A stretch of 62,420 bases of DNA from Clostridia bacterium (GCA_017520705.1 JAFXFF010000007.1:1-62420), one strand, 5' to 3'. Positions 16,678-23,072 are shown, counted from the first letter of the stretch. The notes: a model not told the origin generated them from the letters alone. Translations and numbers: made by a program.

Positions 16678-17763
16678 TCATTTCACAATCTGCTCATACA
16701 AGCGGCGCAACACATCCTCTGACAGCGGCACGGGATGGTTGCCCAAGCGTTCCACATTGACCCCGGCCACCAAGCGAGCAATCTCTTCGTCCCGCTTCTG
16801 TGCCACAGGGCCGCCAAGCCCCATCTCCTGCATCATAGCGTCCAGCAGAGCCACAGCCTCCGTTGAAGACTGCACACCCATACAAGCAGCGATCTCGTCC
16901 AACACTGCCAACAGAGCGTTATCGGCGCAGGTGAGCATATACTCCCACACTCGCGGCAAACACAGCGCCACAGAATGTCCGTGGGGCAAGCCGTAGATGG
17001 TGGTGAGCTTATAGCTCATCGCGTGGGGTGCGGTGGTAGTGGTGATATGAATCGCCTGCCCTGCCAGATTGGAAGCACGCAGGATCTCCAAGGTCGCCTC
17101 CGCATCACCGCCAAACACATAGCTCCGCCAATGCCGCACAACAGTACGAATCGCCTCAGCCGCTAATTCTCGGCTCCGCTTTGTCGCCGCCACCGACCAA
17201 TAGGACTCGATGGCCTGACCCAGCGCATCCATCAGGGTGCATTTTTTCTGATAGTCCGGCAACGTATACAGCACCACAGGATCCAGCACCGCATAATCTG
17301 GCAGAATGCTGTCGTGGTGTACCGATTGCTTTTCACCACGGTAGTAAATCACCGCAAACCGCGTGGACTCGCTACCCGTACCCGCCGTGGTCGGCAGCGC
17401 AATCAACGGAATACCGCTGTCTGCGTAGGGCTGCTCCAGATAGCACACATCATCGGACATCGGCGCATACAGTTTAATGCATTTGGCCACGTCCATAGCG
17501 CTGCCGCCGCCCACCGCCACGATAGCGTCACATCCGTTGGCGCGGTAGGACTCCACGCCGCGACACACCTCGTCGTACTGCGGGTTGGGCGTGAAATCGG
17601 TAAAGGTTACATACGGAATATCCAGCGTGTCAAAATACGCCGCCACAGGCAAACGGCGAAAAGAGCCACCGCACACCAACAGGAATTTGCGGCACCCCAG
17701 TTGTTGCAGAATCGCTCCTATTTCGCGGTGAACACCCTCGCCGCAGAGAATCGTTTGAGACAT
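16678..17763 (-). CDS. iron-containing alcohol dehydrogenase
   Basis: 361 aa group III dehydrogenase. The NAD(P)-binding motif GGGSAMDVAK (about residues 82-91) and the TTAGTGSE segment are present, as is a His-rich C-terminal half (APHAMSYKL, GLPHGHSVAL) supplying the metal ligands. Substrate specificity cannot be read; butanol, propanediol and related dehydrogenases share this fold. The ATG follows TTGAGGTGATATT. Monocistronic. Confidence 0.88.
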   Translation of the reverse strand: MSQTILCGEGVHREIGAILQQLGCRKFLLVCGGSFRRLPVAAYFDTLDIPYVTFTDFTPNPQYDEVCRGVESYRANGCDAIVAVGGGSAMDVAKCIKLYAPMSDDVCYLEQPYADSGIPLIALPTTAGTGSESTRFAVIYYRGEKQSVHHDSILPDYAVLDPVVLYTLPDYQKKCTLMDALGQAIESYWSVAATKRSRELAAEAIRTVVRHWRSYVFGGDAEATLEILRASNLAGQAIHITTTTAPHAMSYKLTTIYGLPHGHSVALCLPRVWEYMLTCADNALLAVLDEIAACMGVQSSTEAVALLDAMMQEMGLGGPVAQKRDEEIARLVAGVNVERLGNHPVPLSEDVLRRLYEQIVK

Positions 17764-17814
17764 AATATCACCTCAAAAGCAGTATAACACAACTCAGAGC
17801 AGAGAACAAGTACG

Positions 17815-17843
17815 AAAAAACAGGGCACCGTAAAAGCGGTGCC
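17815..17843 (-). terminator. terminator of the 62-aa membrane protein gene
   Basis: GGCACCG-CTTTTA-CGGTGCC hairpin then CTGTTTTTT on the minus strand. Confidence 0.8.
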
Positions 17844-17920
17844 TTCTTTTTCTTTGGGACCGACACTCAAAATGGAACCGGTCTGAAATCCTGATTTTCT
17901 CTTATTTCAACTTTTTATCG

Positions 17921-18109
17921 CTATTTTTTCTTATCTTTTATGCTTTTAATTAAAATCACTAGATGTACCACAACAGCAGCAAATATAAAAATTGTACCAC
18001 AAACGCTTATTATAAAAGGAACATCCGTTAATAACTCAAAAACATTTATAAGTGTCCAAAAAAACCAACAAATTGAAGCTATCAAACATAAAACATTGAC
18101 TTTTTTCAT
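17921..18109 (-). CDS. small two-helix membrane protein, cassette cargo
   Basis: 62 aa with two hydrophobic segments (about 6-24 and 30-54) and a Lys-rich C-terminus (KSIKDKKK). The ATG at 18109 is preceded by GGTGATAATT, and TTGCAT/TATAAT lies at 18133-18161. Its coding sequence is AT-rich compared with its neighbours. It sits directly beyond the GTGAAAT hairpin array of the tRNA-Thr element, the same relative place as the 195-aa gene behind the second array, so I treat it as cargo of that element. Function unknown. Confidence 0.6.
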   Translation of the reverse strand: MKKVNVLCLIASICWFFWTLINVFELLTDVPFIISVCGTIFIFAAVVVHLVILIKSIKDKKK

Positions 18110-18132
18110 AATTATCACCGACCTTTAGGTGT

Positions 18133-18161
18133 ATTATAGCATAAAAGCGACAGGGATGCAA
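18133..18161 (-). promoter_or_regulatory. promoter of the 62-aa gene
   Basis: TTGCAT, 17-bp spacer, TATAAT on the minus strand, immediately beside the hairpin array. Confidence 0.7.
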
Positions 18162-18168
18162 GATGTTA

Positions 18169-18339
18169 GTGAAATCGTGCTATCGCACGGTGAAATCAAA
18201 GGCTTTCGCCTTTAGTGAAATATTTTGCTAACGCAAAATGTGAAATTAAATCCACCCACCGCCGCAGCGATTTCACCCGAACGAAGTGAGGATTTCACAT
18301 TGCGAAGCAATATTTCACCCACCCGTTAGGGTGGATTTA
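18169..18339. repeat. GTGAAAT hairpin array, copy 1
   Basis: A string of short hairpins separated by GTGAAAT: stems CGTGC/GCACG, AAAGGC/GCCTTT and ATTTTGC/GCAAAAT. They are followed by a larger hairpin closed by TAAATCCACCC/GGGTGGATTTA, which encloses ATTTCAC spacers and the core ATTGC-GAA-GCAAT. The same architecture and an identical core recur at 21134-21308. It is not a CRISPR: units are palindromic and of unequal length. Confidence 0.85.
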
Positions 18340-18343
18340 GTTG

Positions 18344-18377
18344 AAAAAAGTCCCGTTCTTTCGAACAGGACTTTTTT
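18344..18377 (-). terminator. terminator between array 1 and the tRNA-Thr 3'-end copy
   Basis: AAGTCCTGTTCG/CGAACGGGACTT hairpin with A and T runs; in tRNA orientation it lies immediately after the copied tRNA-Thr 3' end. Confidence 0.8.
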
Positions 18378-18378
18378 C

Positions 18379-18480
18379 TGGAGCTGGTTGACGGACTTAG
18401 AACACCGATTTTCTCGCTTCGCTCCAAAATCTATAGTTTGCTTGCGCAAACTAAGGCGCTTCAAGCAAGACATCAACCGC
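18379..18480 (-). repeat. tRNA-associated element A (tRNA-Thr 3'-end copy)
   Basis: In tRNA orientation: a 5' part, hairpin 1 (AGTTTGCGCAAGCAAACT), ATAG, hairpin 2 (GATTTT/AAAATC around GAGCGAAGCGAG), then a copy of the tRNA-Thr 3' end (18379-18398 identical over 20 nt). The T loop reads TTCTAAG where the real tRNA has TTCAAG, a one-base insertion. The CCA of the copy lies 141 bp from that of the real tRNA. Confidence 0.8.
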
Positions 18481-18519
18481 AAAGAAAAAGGGATACCGCA
18501 AGCGGTATCCCTTTTTCTT
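18481..18519 (-). terminator. terminator of tRNA-Thr
   Basis: Long perfect stem (AAAGAAAAAGGGATACCGC and its complement) starting directly after the CCA end. Confidence 0.88.
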
Positions 18520-18595
18520 TGGAGCTGGTTGACGGACTTGAACCCCCGACCTGCTGATTACAAATCAGCTGCTCTACCAACTGAGCTAAACCAGC
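18520..18595 (-). tRNA. tRNA-Thr(TGT)
   Basis: Cloverleaf on the minus strand: acceptor GCTGGTT/AACCAGC, D arm GCTC/GAGC, anticodon arm GCTGA-TTTGTAA-TCAGC, encoded CCA. The T stem is imperfect: GGGGG against CCGTC leaves a G51-G63 mismatch and a G-T pair, as if the 3' end had been replaced by a neighbouring att-like copy. Confidence 0.93.
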
Positions 18596-18723
18596 GAGTG
18601 AAACGAGCGCAGTTTAGCGAAGGCGGTAGAGCGACTCTACACAACTGAGCTAAACCAGCGAGTGAAACGAGCACGGTCTAGCGAAGGCGGTAGAGCGACT
18701 CTACACAACTGAGCTAAACCAGC
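18596..18723 (-). repeat. two tandem 64-bp repeats carrying the tRNA-Thr 5' half
   Basis: Units 18596-18659 and 18660-18723 are nearly identical. In tRNA orientation each starts with the acceptor and D arm of tRNA-Thr (GCTGGTTTAGCTCAGTTG), has an extra T between the two D-loop G residues, then a GTAGAG-TCG-CTCTAC hairpin and a tail ending CGTTTCACTC. Both units lie between the promoter at 18740 and the real tRNA, so they are transcribed with it. Confidence 0.88.
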
Positions 18724-18739
18724 GAATATGACGCTGTTT

Positions 18740-18768
18740 ATTATAACAATCGGCGAAACGTTTGTCAA
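18740..18768 (-). promoter_or_regulatory. promoter of tRNA-Thr and the 64-bp repeats
   Basis: TTGACA, 17-bp spacer, TATAAT on the minus strand. Confidence 0.85.
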
Positions 18769-18814
18769 GACATACTCGGCCGAAATCAATGTAACCTTTT
18801 CACTCATCACCATC

Positions 18815-18843
18815 TTGCTTTTTTCACACCGTTCTGCTATAAT
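18815..18843 (+). promoter_or_regulatory. promoter of the esterase lipoprotein gene
   Basis: TTGCTT, 17-bp spacer, TATAAT, about 24 nt before the start codon region. Confidence 0.75.
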
Positions 18844-18866
18844 TTTCCATAACAAGGAGGTGCCGT

Positions 18867-20321
18867 ATGGACAAACAAAAACACTTACTCAAAAAAATCA
18901 TTACCTCGGCAATTATTCTCACTATGCTTGCAAGCGTAATGGCCGGTTGCTCTGGCAAGGATAAGGAGCCGACCCTTCCCAAGGATGCCGCTACCACCGC
19001 ATCACAGATCACCCACACCACAACCAACGCGCCTGCCACTACCACGTCGACCACAGCGGGCGACCCCACGTCCGAGACTACGTCCGCCACGACGCCGCAG
19101 TCTTCTGCGTCTGCCACGGTTACCAAAGGCTCCCAGACCAAGCTGCCTACCTCTGCCCACACGATGACAACCACATCCGCAACCAAACCCACCACCAAAC
19201 CCACTACCGCGCCTACCGACGACAGTGACGAAACCAACTCGGTGGAAAAAGTAACCGAGATTTTTGATTTCACCTGCGACTTCCCCGACACCGAGGTGAA
19301 GATCGAGGTTTACAACGACCCCAAAAACGGCAAGAGACTCCCCTATCGCCTGTATATGCCTGCTAACTACGATCCGTCCAAGAAATACCCCGTACTGCTG
19401 GTCCTGCACGGCGCAGGCGAGATGGGCAACAACAATTATCTGCAGCTGCACAACGTTAAAAAGATCTTCGAGTGCAACGGCGATATTGTATCCCAGGGCT
19501 TTGTGCTCTGCCCACAGACCGATGAATGGTGGGCTTTGGGCGGCAGCCAGCTCACCGGCAAACTGGGCAGCGTCCTGCACCTGCTGGAGGAGGTGCAGAA
19601 CACCTATTCCTGCGATGCCGACCGCATCTACGTGACCGGCCTTTCTATGGGCGGTTACGCCACATGGGATCTGCTGGCCAACTACGGCCACCTCTTCGCG
19701 GCAGGTATGCCCGTCTGCGGTGGCAACAACCAGATCGGCAATGCTGCCGCGATGAAAGATATTCCCCTCAAGATCTACCACAGCAAGGACGATGGCACCC
19801 TGCCCTTCTCCTATTCTGAGGACACATATAATGCCATTGTCGCCGCCGGCGGCAAAATGGCTGAGTTTATCGTCTTGGATGGGTATAATCACAACGCGTG
19901 GGACTATGCCTACGCCGACCGCGACGCTTTCAGCTGGCTGTATGCACAGAAAAAATCCACCTACGGTATCGACTCGTACGAATACGTCCCCTATTTCACC
20001 GTGCGTGATTCTAAAGGTAACGTAGTCATCTCCGAGGAAGACGTCCGAATGATGTATTACATCGGCGGCTACGACGAAAACGAAAAATACGTCATTACGC
20101 TGAACATGATGCTGACCGACAGTGGTCTGAGCAAGCTGGAAAAAGCCTATATGGGTAAGAGCAATACCTTTACGGTCTACTGGGCCAATGAAAAGCTGTA
20201 CACATATACCGCCAGCGGAGCACCGCAAAGCAACATCTTCGCCATGGTAGGCATTTTCAATGACGAAACCGTAACCAAATTCTACGAAACGGTCAATTGG
20301 ATCCTTGAGAATCGGGATTAA
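18867..20321 (+). CDS. esterase-like alpha/beta-hydrolase lipoprotein
   Basis: 484 aa. Signal sequence with lipobox (VMAGC), a Thr/Ser-rich linker to about residue 120, then a dienelactone-hydrolase/feruloyl-esterase-like domain. LLVLHGAGEMG forms the oxyanion region, GLSMGG carries the nucleophile (Ser260), KDDGTLPF gives the likely Asp and NHNAWD the His (His342). The C-terminal 100 residues have no known family. It is exported and membrane-anchored and may release ester groups from polysaccharides. AAGGAGG precedes the ATG. Confidence 0.85.
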   Translation: MDKQKHLLKKIITSAIILTMLASVMAGCSGKDKEPTLPKDAATTASQITHTTTNAPATTTSTTAGDPTSETTSATTPQSSASATVTKGSQTKLPTSAHTMTTTSATKPTTKPTTAPTDDSDETNSVEKVTEIFDFTCDFPDTEVKIEVYNDPKNGKRLPYRLYMPANYDPSKKYPVLLVLHGAGEMGNNNYLQLHNVKKIFECNGDIVSQGFVLCPQTDEWWALGGSQLTGKLGSVLHLLEEVQNTYSCDADRIYVTGLSMGGYATWDLLANYGHLFAAGMPVCGGNNQIGNAAAMKDIPLKIYHSKDDGTLPFSYSEDTYNAIVAAGGKMAEFIVLDGYNHNAWDYAYADRDAFSWLYAQKKSTYGIDSYEYVPYFTVRDSKGNVVISEEDVRMMYYIGGYDENEKYVITLNMMLTDSGLSKLEKAYMGKSNTFTVYWANEKLYTYTASGAPQSNIFAMVGIFNDETVTKFYETVNWILENRD

Positions 20322-20332
20322 AATCACAAACA

Positions 20333-20369
20333 AAAGGAACAGCCACCCCATCGGGGTGGCTGTTCCTTT
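20333..20369. terminator. bidirectional terminator
   Basis: AAAGGAACAGCCACCCC-AT-CGGGGTGGCTGTTCCTTT palindrome between the esterase gene and the convergent cassette gene. Confidence 0.88.
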
Positions 20370-20446
20370 GAAGACTGGCCCTAATTGCGATACAAATGCA
20401 CCCGCTTTTAAGGTTAGGGGGGTGCAAAGTCATTTTAGGTGGTGCA
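20367..20446 (-). repeat. cassette 3' repeat (TGCACCC/GGGTGCA), copy 1
   Basis: Begins GAAGACTG and holds TGCACCC followed by two GGGTGCA or GGTGCA motifs. The same roughly 80-bp sequence, largely conserved, lies at 21503-21600. Each copy sits directly behind the stop codon of an orphan cassette gene. Confidence 0.8.
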
Positions 20447-20455
20447 AAACGCAAA

Positions 20456-21043
20456 TTAGCACACACCCAATTTCTTCATTGCATTCAAGAATATATCGGC
20501 TTCTCCATTAATATTTGCATTCCGCGTTGCTTCTATATCGTACCATGCGTATTCAAGTCCATGAATAATGATGGGAAGCCTTCTGCCGAATTTCTTTTCA
20601 ATAAAAGCTTCTTGCTGCAGGCGCTTAGCAACGTCAGAAACAAGACCTAACAGTTCGTAATGACCTACGGGACCTTTTCCAATGTAATTGCAGTTTTCAT
20701 CGTAGCAATCTTCGTTTTCTTCGCCGATGTTTGTAATACCATTCTCCTGGTACCAATCAAACAAAAGATCCGTCAATTCGTTCGGTGTATCCGGATCAAT
20801 AACAGGCGATTCGTCCTGGCGCCAAAAAGCATAGTTCCATCTTTCCTCATCGTATTGTCCTGCACCCTCGCAATCTTCTTCGGTATTGTAGCTAATAGCA
20901 AAGGACGATACATTACTAATTCCATTATATTGGTAAGATTCATTTGAATACACGAAGAACGAAATAGCATAAATACCTTCTTCGTTCCAATTAGCCATGA
21001 TTGATTTTACTGCATTATATAGTTTTTCGGAAATGTGTACCAT
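20456..21043 (-). CDS. DUF4303-like orphan protein, cassette cargo
   Basis: 195 aa, acidic, soluble, no signal peptide. The order of motifs (FFVYSN near the N-terminus, SYNTEEDCE, WNYAFW, GPVGHYELLGLVSDVAKRL) resembles the DUF4303/SMI1-type proteins often found as orphan immunity proteins; this is a pattern judgement. The start at 21043 follows AAAAGGAGGTCTTTCT. Promoter TTGATA/TAGAAT with two AACGATT motifs upstream; GGGTGCA repeat behind. The coding sequence is AT-richer than the flanking housekeeping genes. No toxin gene is adjacent. Confidence 0.65.
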   Translation of the reverse strand: MVHISEKLYNAVKSIMANWNEEGIYAISFFVYSNESYQYNGISNVSSFAISYNTEEDCEGAGQYDEERWNYAFWRQDESPVIDPDTPNELTDLLFDWYQENGITNIGEENEDCYDENCNYIGKGPVGHYELLGLVSDVAKRLQQEAFIEKKFGRRLPIIIHGLEYAWYDIEATRNANINGEADIFLNAMKKLGVC

Positions 21044-21065
21044 AGAAAGACCTCCTTTTGACTCA

Positions 21066-21125
21066 ATTCTACCATAGAATCGCATAAATATCAACATTTC
21101 AACGATTACTTGTATTTTAACGATT
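21066..21125 (-). promoter_or_regulatory. promoter and AACGATT iterons of the 195-aa gene
   Basis: TTGATA (21089-21094), 17-bp spacer, TAGAAT (21066-21071). Two AACGATT motifs (21101-21107 and 21119-21125) lie just upstream of the -35 box, 18 bp apart, and match the last two of five in the 179-aa gene's promoter. Confidence 0.7.
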
Positions 21126-21133
21126 TGAAGTGA

Positions 21134-21308
21134 GTGAAATATTTGCCTTGCGGCAAATGTGAAATAATTTACTCCGTAAATGGTGAAATTTGATGCTTTC
21201 GCATCAAGTGAAGTGAAATAAATCCCCTCACGCCCGCAGGCATTTCACATTGCGAAGCAATATTTCACACGCGCAGCGTATTTCACAAATCCCGCAAGGG
21301 ATTTATTT
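21134..21308. repeat. GTGAAAT hairpin array, copy 2
   Basis: Hairpins ATTTGC/GCAAAT, ATTTAC/GTAAAT and TTGATGC/GCATCAA separated by GTGAAAT, then an outer stem AAATAAATCCC/GGGATTTATTT enclosing ATTTCAC spacers and the core ATTGC-GAA-GCAAT, which is identical to copy 1. It lies between the cassette promoter and the terminator at 21314. Confidence 0.85.
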
Positions 21309-21313
21309 CGTTG

Positions 21314-21353
21314 AAAAAGGCCGTAACAGTGGTATCAAAGTTACGGTCTTTTT
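21314..21353 (-). terminator. terminator behind the tRNA-Ser 3'-end copy
   Basis: AAGACCGTAAC/GTTACGGCCTT stem with A and T runs, directly after the copied tRNA-Ser(GGA) 3' end in tRNA orientation. Confidence 0.75.
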
Positions 21354-21465
21354 GGGGCGGAGAAGGAGGGATTCAGAACCCCCGAGTTCGGCTTCGCCCA
21401 CCTCGTTGTTATTTTTTCGCTATCGCTCAAAATAAGGAGATTTCTCACGGCTCCCACTCCACAAA
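21354..21465 (-). repeat. tRNA-associated element C (tRNA-Ser(GGA) 3'-end copy)
   Basis: In tRNA orientation: GTGGGAGCCGTGAGAAA, then a hairpin TTATTTT/AAAATAA around GAGCGATAGCG, a second hairpin with GGGC-GAA-GCC, then a copy of the tRNA-Ser(GGA) T arm and acceptor strand. The T loop reads TTCTGAATC against TTCGAATC in the real tRNA, a one-base insertion at the same place as in element A. The copy lies 1,033 bp from the real 3' end. Confidence 0.78.
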
Positions 21466-21469
21466 ACAC

Positions 21470-21499
21470 AAAAGACACCACCTTACGGTGATGCCTTTT
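21470..21499 (-). terminator. terminator of the 179-aa cassette gene
   Basis: AAAAGGCATCACCGTAAGGTGGTGTCTTTT hairpin sequence (stem arms AAAGGCATCACC and GGTGGTGTCTTT) on the minus strand. Confidence 0.75.
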
Positions 21500-21502
21500 A
21501 TG

Positions 21503-21600
21503 TTTGAAGACTGACCATAATTTTAATACAAATGCACCCACTTTTGTAGTTAGGGGGTGCAAAGTTATTTTAGGGGGTGCATTCTCACACTGAGGGTGCA
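21503..21600 (-). repeat. cassette 3' repeat (TGCACCC/GGGTGCA), copy 2
   Basis: Homologous to 20367-20446: GAAGACTG, then TGCACCC and three GGGTGCA motifs, ending two bases before the stop codon of the 179-aa gene. TGCACCC and the first GGGTGCA can pair as a hairpin. Confidence 0.8.
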
Positions 21601-21602
21601 AA

Positions 21603-22142
21603 TCACTTTACTATGCACTGATAAGTATTCCAATCGTAAATTTCGTATTGCTTTTGCGTTTTTAACAATCTTGAAAGAAGTCCTTTGGGCTTGTTAATTC
21701 GCCTCATTGCTTTTTCAAAGCCTTGTCGGCCAAAGGTATCATCCTCGTCATTCAGATCAAAACAAGCATCCCCAAGCCACCGTCTGTTTTTAAGGCCATT
21801 TGCAATAATTACAACAAAATTGCCGCTTTGAATTTCCTTTATGCGATCCAATAAATCGTCAGCAAGCATTTCTTCGTTGCAATCAAACATTTCAAAACCA
21901 TAACTACCAAACCACAGTTCTTCAAAATGAAAGGTGCTATCAACGGCATTGAACTGAAGTTCAATATCGTTTCTTCCATTATTGCTTCGAATGATCAAAG
22001 CAATGACTTTACAAGTTTTTGCATTTTGGGTATAAGGGAACATTGACACATGGTGCCAATATGCTGTTTCATTTTCAAATTCGCGCACATCGAAAACAAT
22101 GTTGTTTTCCGATAACAGAATCTTCACGTCGTTCAATGTCAT
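21603..22142 (-). CDS. orphan hypothetical protein, cassette cargo
   Basis: 179 aa, soluble, no signal peptide. Predicted mixed alpha/beta with aromatic and acidic segments (ETAYWHHVSMFPY, FHFEELWFGSYGFEMFD, GDACFDLNDEDDTFG); I do not recognise the family. GGTGGTGATTAT precedes the ATG. The gene is bounded by the same two features as the 195-aa gene: AACGATT iterons with a consensus promoter upstream and the GGGTGCA repeat downstream. It lies between the real tRNA-Ser(GGA) and the copy of its 3' end. Orphan immunity function is one possibility, untested. Confidence 0.65.
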   Translation of the reverse strand: MTLNDVKILLSENNIVFDVREFENETAYWHHVSMFPYTQNAKTCKVIALIIRSNNGRNDIELQFNAVDSTFHFEELWFGSYGFEMFDCNEEMLADDLLDRIKEIQSGNFVVIIANGLKNRRWLGDACFDLNDEDDTFGRQGFEKAMRRINKPKGLLSRLLKTQKQYEIYDWNTYQCIVK

Positions 22143-22162
22143 ATAATCACCACCTTGAACAA

Positions 22163-22275
22163 ATTATATCATAAAACTTACTGTCTTTCAACGATTACTG
22201 GCTGTAATTTAACGATTACCCCTATAAATCAACGATTATGGTTACAATTTAACGATTGCTTACCTTTTAACGATT
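22163..22275 (-). promoter_or_regulatory. promoter with five AACGATT iterons
   Basis: TTGAAA (22186-22191), 17-bp spacer, TATAAT (22163-22168). AACGATT occurs at 22190, 22211, 22231, 22251 and 22269, spaced 18-21 bp, about two helical turns, so a protein would bind one face. The nearest motif overlaps the -35 box. Confidence 0.78.
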
Positions 22276-22348
22276 TGGAATAGATTAAAACTGTCAATTT
22301 AGAGAATCCTCTCCTAAAAAGTTCTCAAAACTCCAATTTTAGGTATAA

Positions 22349-22386
22349 AATAACCGTCATTCTGTTGTATCAGAATGACGGTTATT
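22349..22386 (-). terminator. terminator of tRNA-Ser(GGA)
   Basis: AATAACCGTCATTCTG and its complement form a long perfect stem just after the CCA end. Confidence 0.88.
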
Positions 22387-22389
22387 CTT

Positions 22390-22481
22390 TGGCGGAGAAG
22401 GAGGGATTCGAACCCTCGAACCGCTTTTAACGGTTACACGATTTCCAATCGTGCGCGCTCGACCAGCTACGCGACTTCTCC
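22390..22481 (-). tRNA. tRNA-Ser(GGA)
   Basis: 92-nt class II tRNA on the minus strand: acceptor GGAGAAG/CTTCTCC, anticodon arm CACGA-TTGGAAA-TCGTG, long variable arm, T arm GAGGG-TTCGAAT-CCCTC, encoded CCA. Confidence 0.95.
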
Positions 22482-22518
22482 AAGTGGTCAAGTGATGCGC
22501 TCTCTTGAGCGCTTAGCC

Positions 22519-22547
22519 ATTATAATAAATTTGTTGCTACTTGTCAA
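22519..22547 (-). promoter_or_regulatory. promoter of tRNA-Ser(GGA)
   Basis: TTGACA, 17-bp spacer, TATAAT on the minus strand, followed by a GCGCTC/GAGCGC leader hairpin. Confidence 0.85.
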
Positions 22548-22608
22548 GGTGCAAACGACAACTTTTTTAACAATTTTGAAAATAGTTTTTTAATTTGACT
22601 CTTTTGTC

Positions 22609-22637
22609 TTGACAAACGGTTGTGACAATGCTAAAAT
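22609..22637 (+). promoter_or_regulatory. promoter of tRNA-Ser(TGA)
   Basis: TTGACA, 17-bp spacer, TAAAAT, 18 nt before the tRNA. Confidence 0.75.
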
Positions 22638-22655
22638 AATGTGCGTTGACTGTAC

Positions 22656-22742
22656 GGAGAGGTGTCCGAGCGGTTTAAGGAGCCGGTCTTGAAAACCGGT
22701 GACTCGAAAGAGCCAAGGGTTCGAATCCCTTCCTCTCCGCCA
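22656..22742 (+). tRNA. tRNA-Ser(TGA)
   Basis: Class II tRNA: acceptor GGAGAGG/CCTCTCC, anticodon loop CTTGAAA (TGA), variable arm, T loop TTCGAAT and encoded CCA (22740-22742). Confidence 0.95.
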
Positions 22743-22778
22743 AACAAGAAGGACACCCTTCCGGGTGTTCTTCTTGTT
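22743..22778 (+). terminator. terminator of tRNA-Ser(TGA)
   Basis: AACAAGAAGGACACCC-TTCC-GGGTGTTCTTCTTGTT hairpin directly after the CCA end. Confidence 0.8.
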
Positions 22779-22881
22779 CCGTCGGGGACGATGGGTAGGC
22801 AGAAGCCTTGTTAGTTTGCGTCGGCAAACTATAGAAGATTGCGCAGCAATCGACGGGGTTCGAATCCCTTCCTCTCCGCCA
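22779..22881 (+). repeat. tRNA-associated element D (tRNA-Ser(TGA) 3'-end copy)
   Basis: AGAAGCCTTG leads into hairpin 1 (TTAGTTTGC/GCAAACTA), ATAGAA, hairpin 2 (GATTGC/GCAATC), then a 26-nt exact copy of the tRNA 3' end (22856-22881 against 22717-22742). The copy's CCA is 139 bp from the real one. Hairpin 1 is almost identical to that of element A although that one ends in a tRNA-Thr copy. No T-loop insertion in this copy. Confidence 0.82.
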
Positions 22882-22943
22882 CACTTTTTGACAACTGAAT
22901 CGGCTTCGATCGGCTGCTCACCACACCCGATCTTGCGACATAC

Positions 22944-23034
22944 GGAGTAGTACTCAAGTTGGTGACGAGGCGCCCCTGCTAAGGGCGTAGGTCGGGTAAC
23001 CGGCGCGAGAGTTCGAGTCTCTCCTACTCCGCCA
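22944..23034 (+). tRNA. tRNA-Ser(GCT)
   Basis: Class II tRNA: acceptor GGAGTAG/CTACTCC, anticodon arm CGCCC-CTGCTAA-GGGCG (GCT), variable arm, T arm GAGAG-TTCGAGT-CTCTC, encoded CCA. A TTGACA lies 56 nt upstream but no recognisable -10 box follows it. Confidence 0.95.
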
Positions 23035-23035
23035 A

Positions 23036-23072
23036 GACAGAACCCACCCCATTTCGGGGTGGGTTTTGTCTT
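23036..23072 (+). terminator. terminator of tRNA-Ser(GCT)
   Basis: GACAGAACCCACCCC-ATTT-CGGGGTGGGTTTTGTC hairpin directly after the CCA end. Confidence 0.82.

Noticed and set aside
19002-20351. 449-codon frame opposite the esterase gene
   Set aside because: The esterase on the plus strand has a lipobox, catalytic triad, promoter and ribosome-binding site; this frame has none.
18169-21308. GTGAAAT arrays as CRISPR arrays
   Set aside because: The repeated words are only 7 nt, the intervening sequences are palindromic, and no cas gene is present.
20456-22142. Toxin-antitoxin pair
   Set aside because: The two genes are separated by a tRNA-copy element, each has its own promoter and terminator, and neither shows toxin motifs.
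22190-22275. AACGATT iterons as a plasmid replication origin
   Set aside because: No Rep gene and no AT-rich unwinding element beyond the promoter; the motifs are positioned relative to a -35 box in two places.
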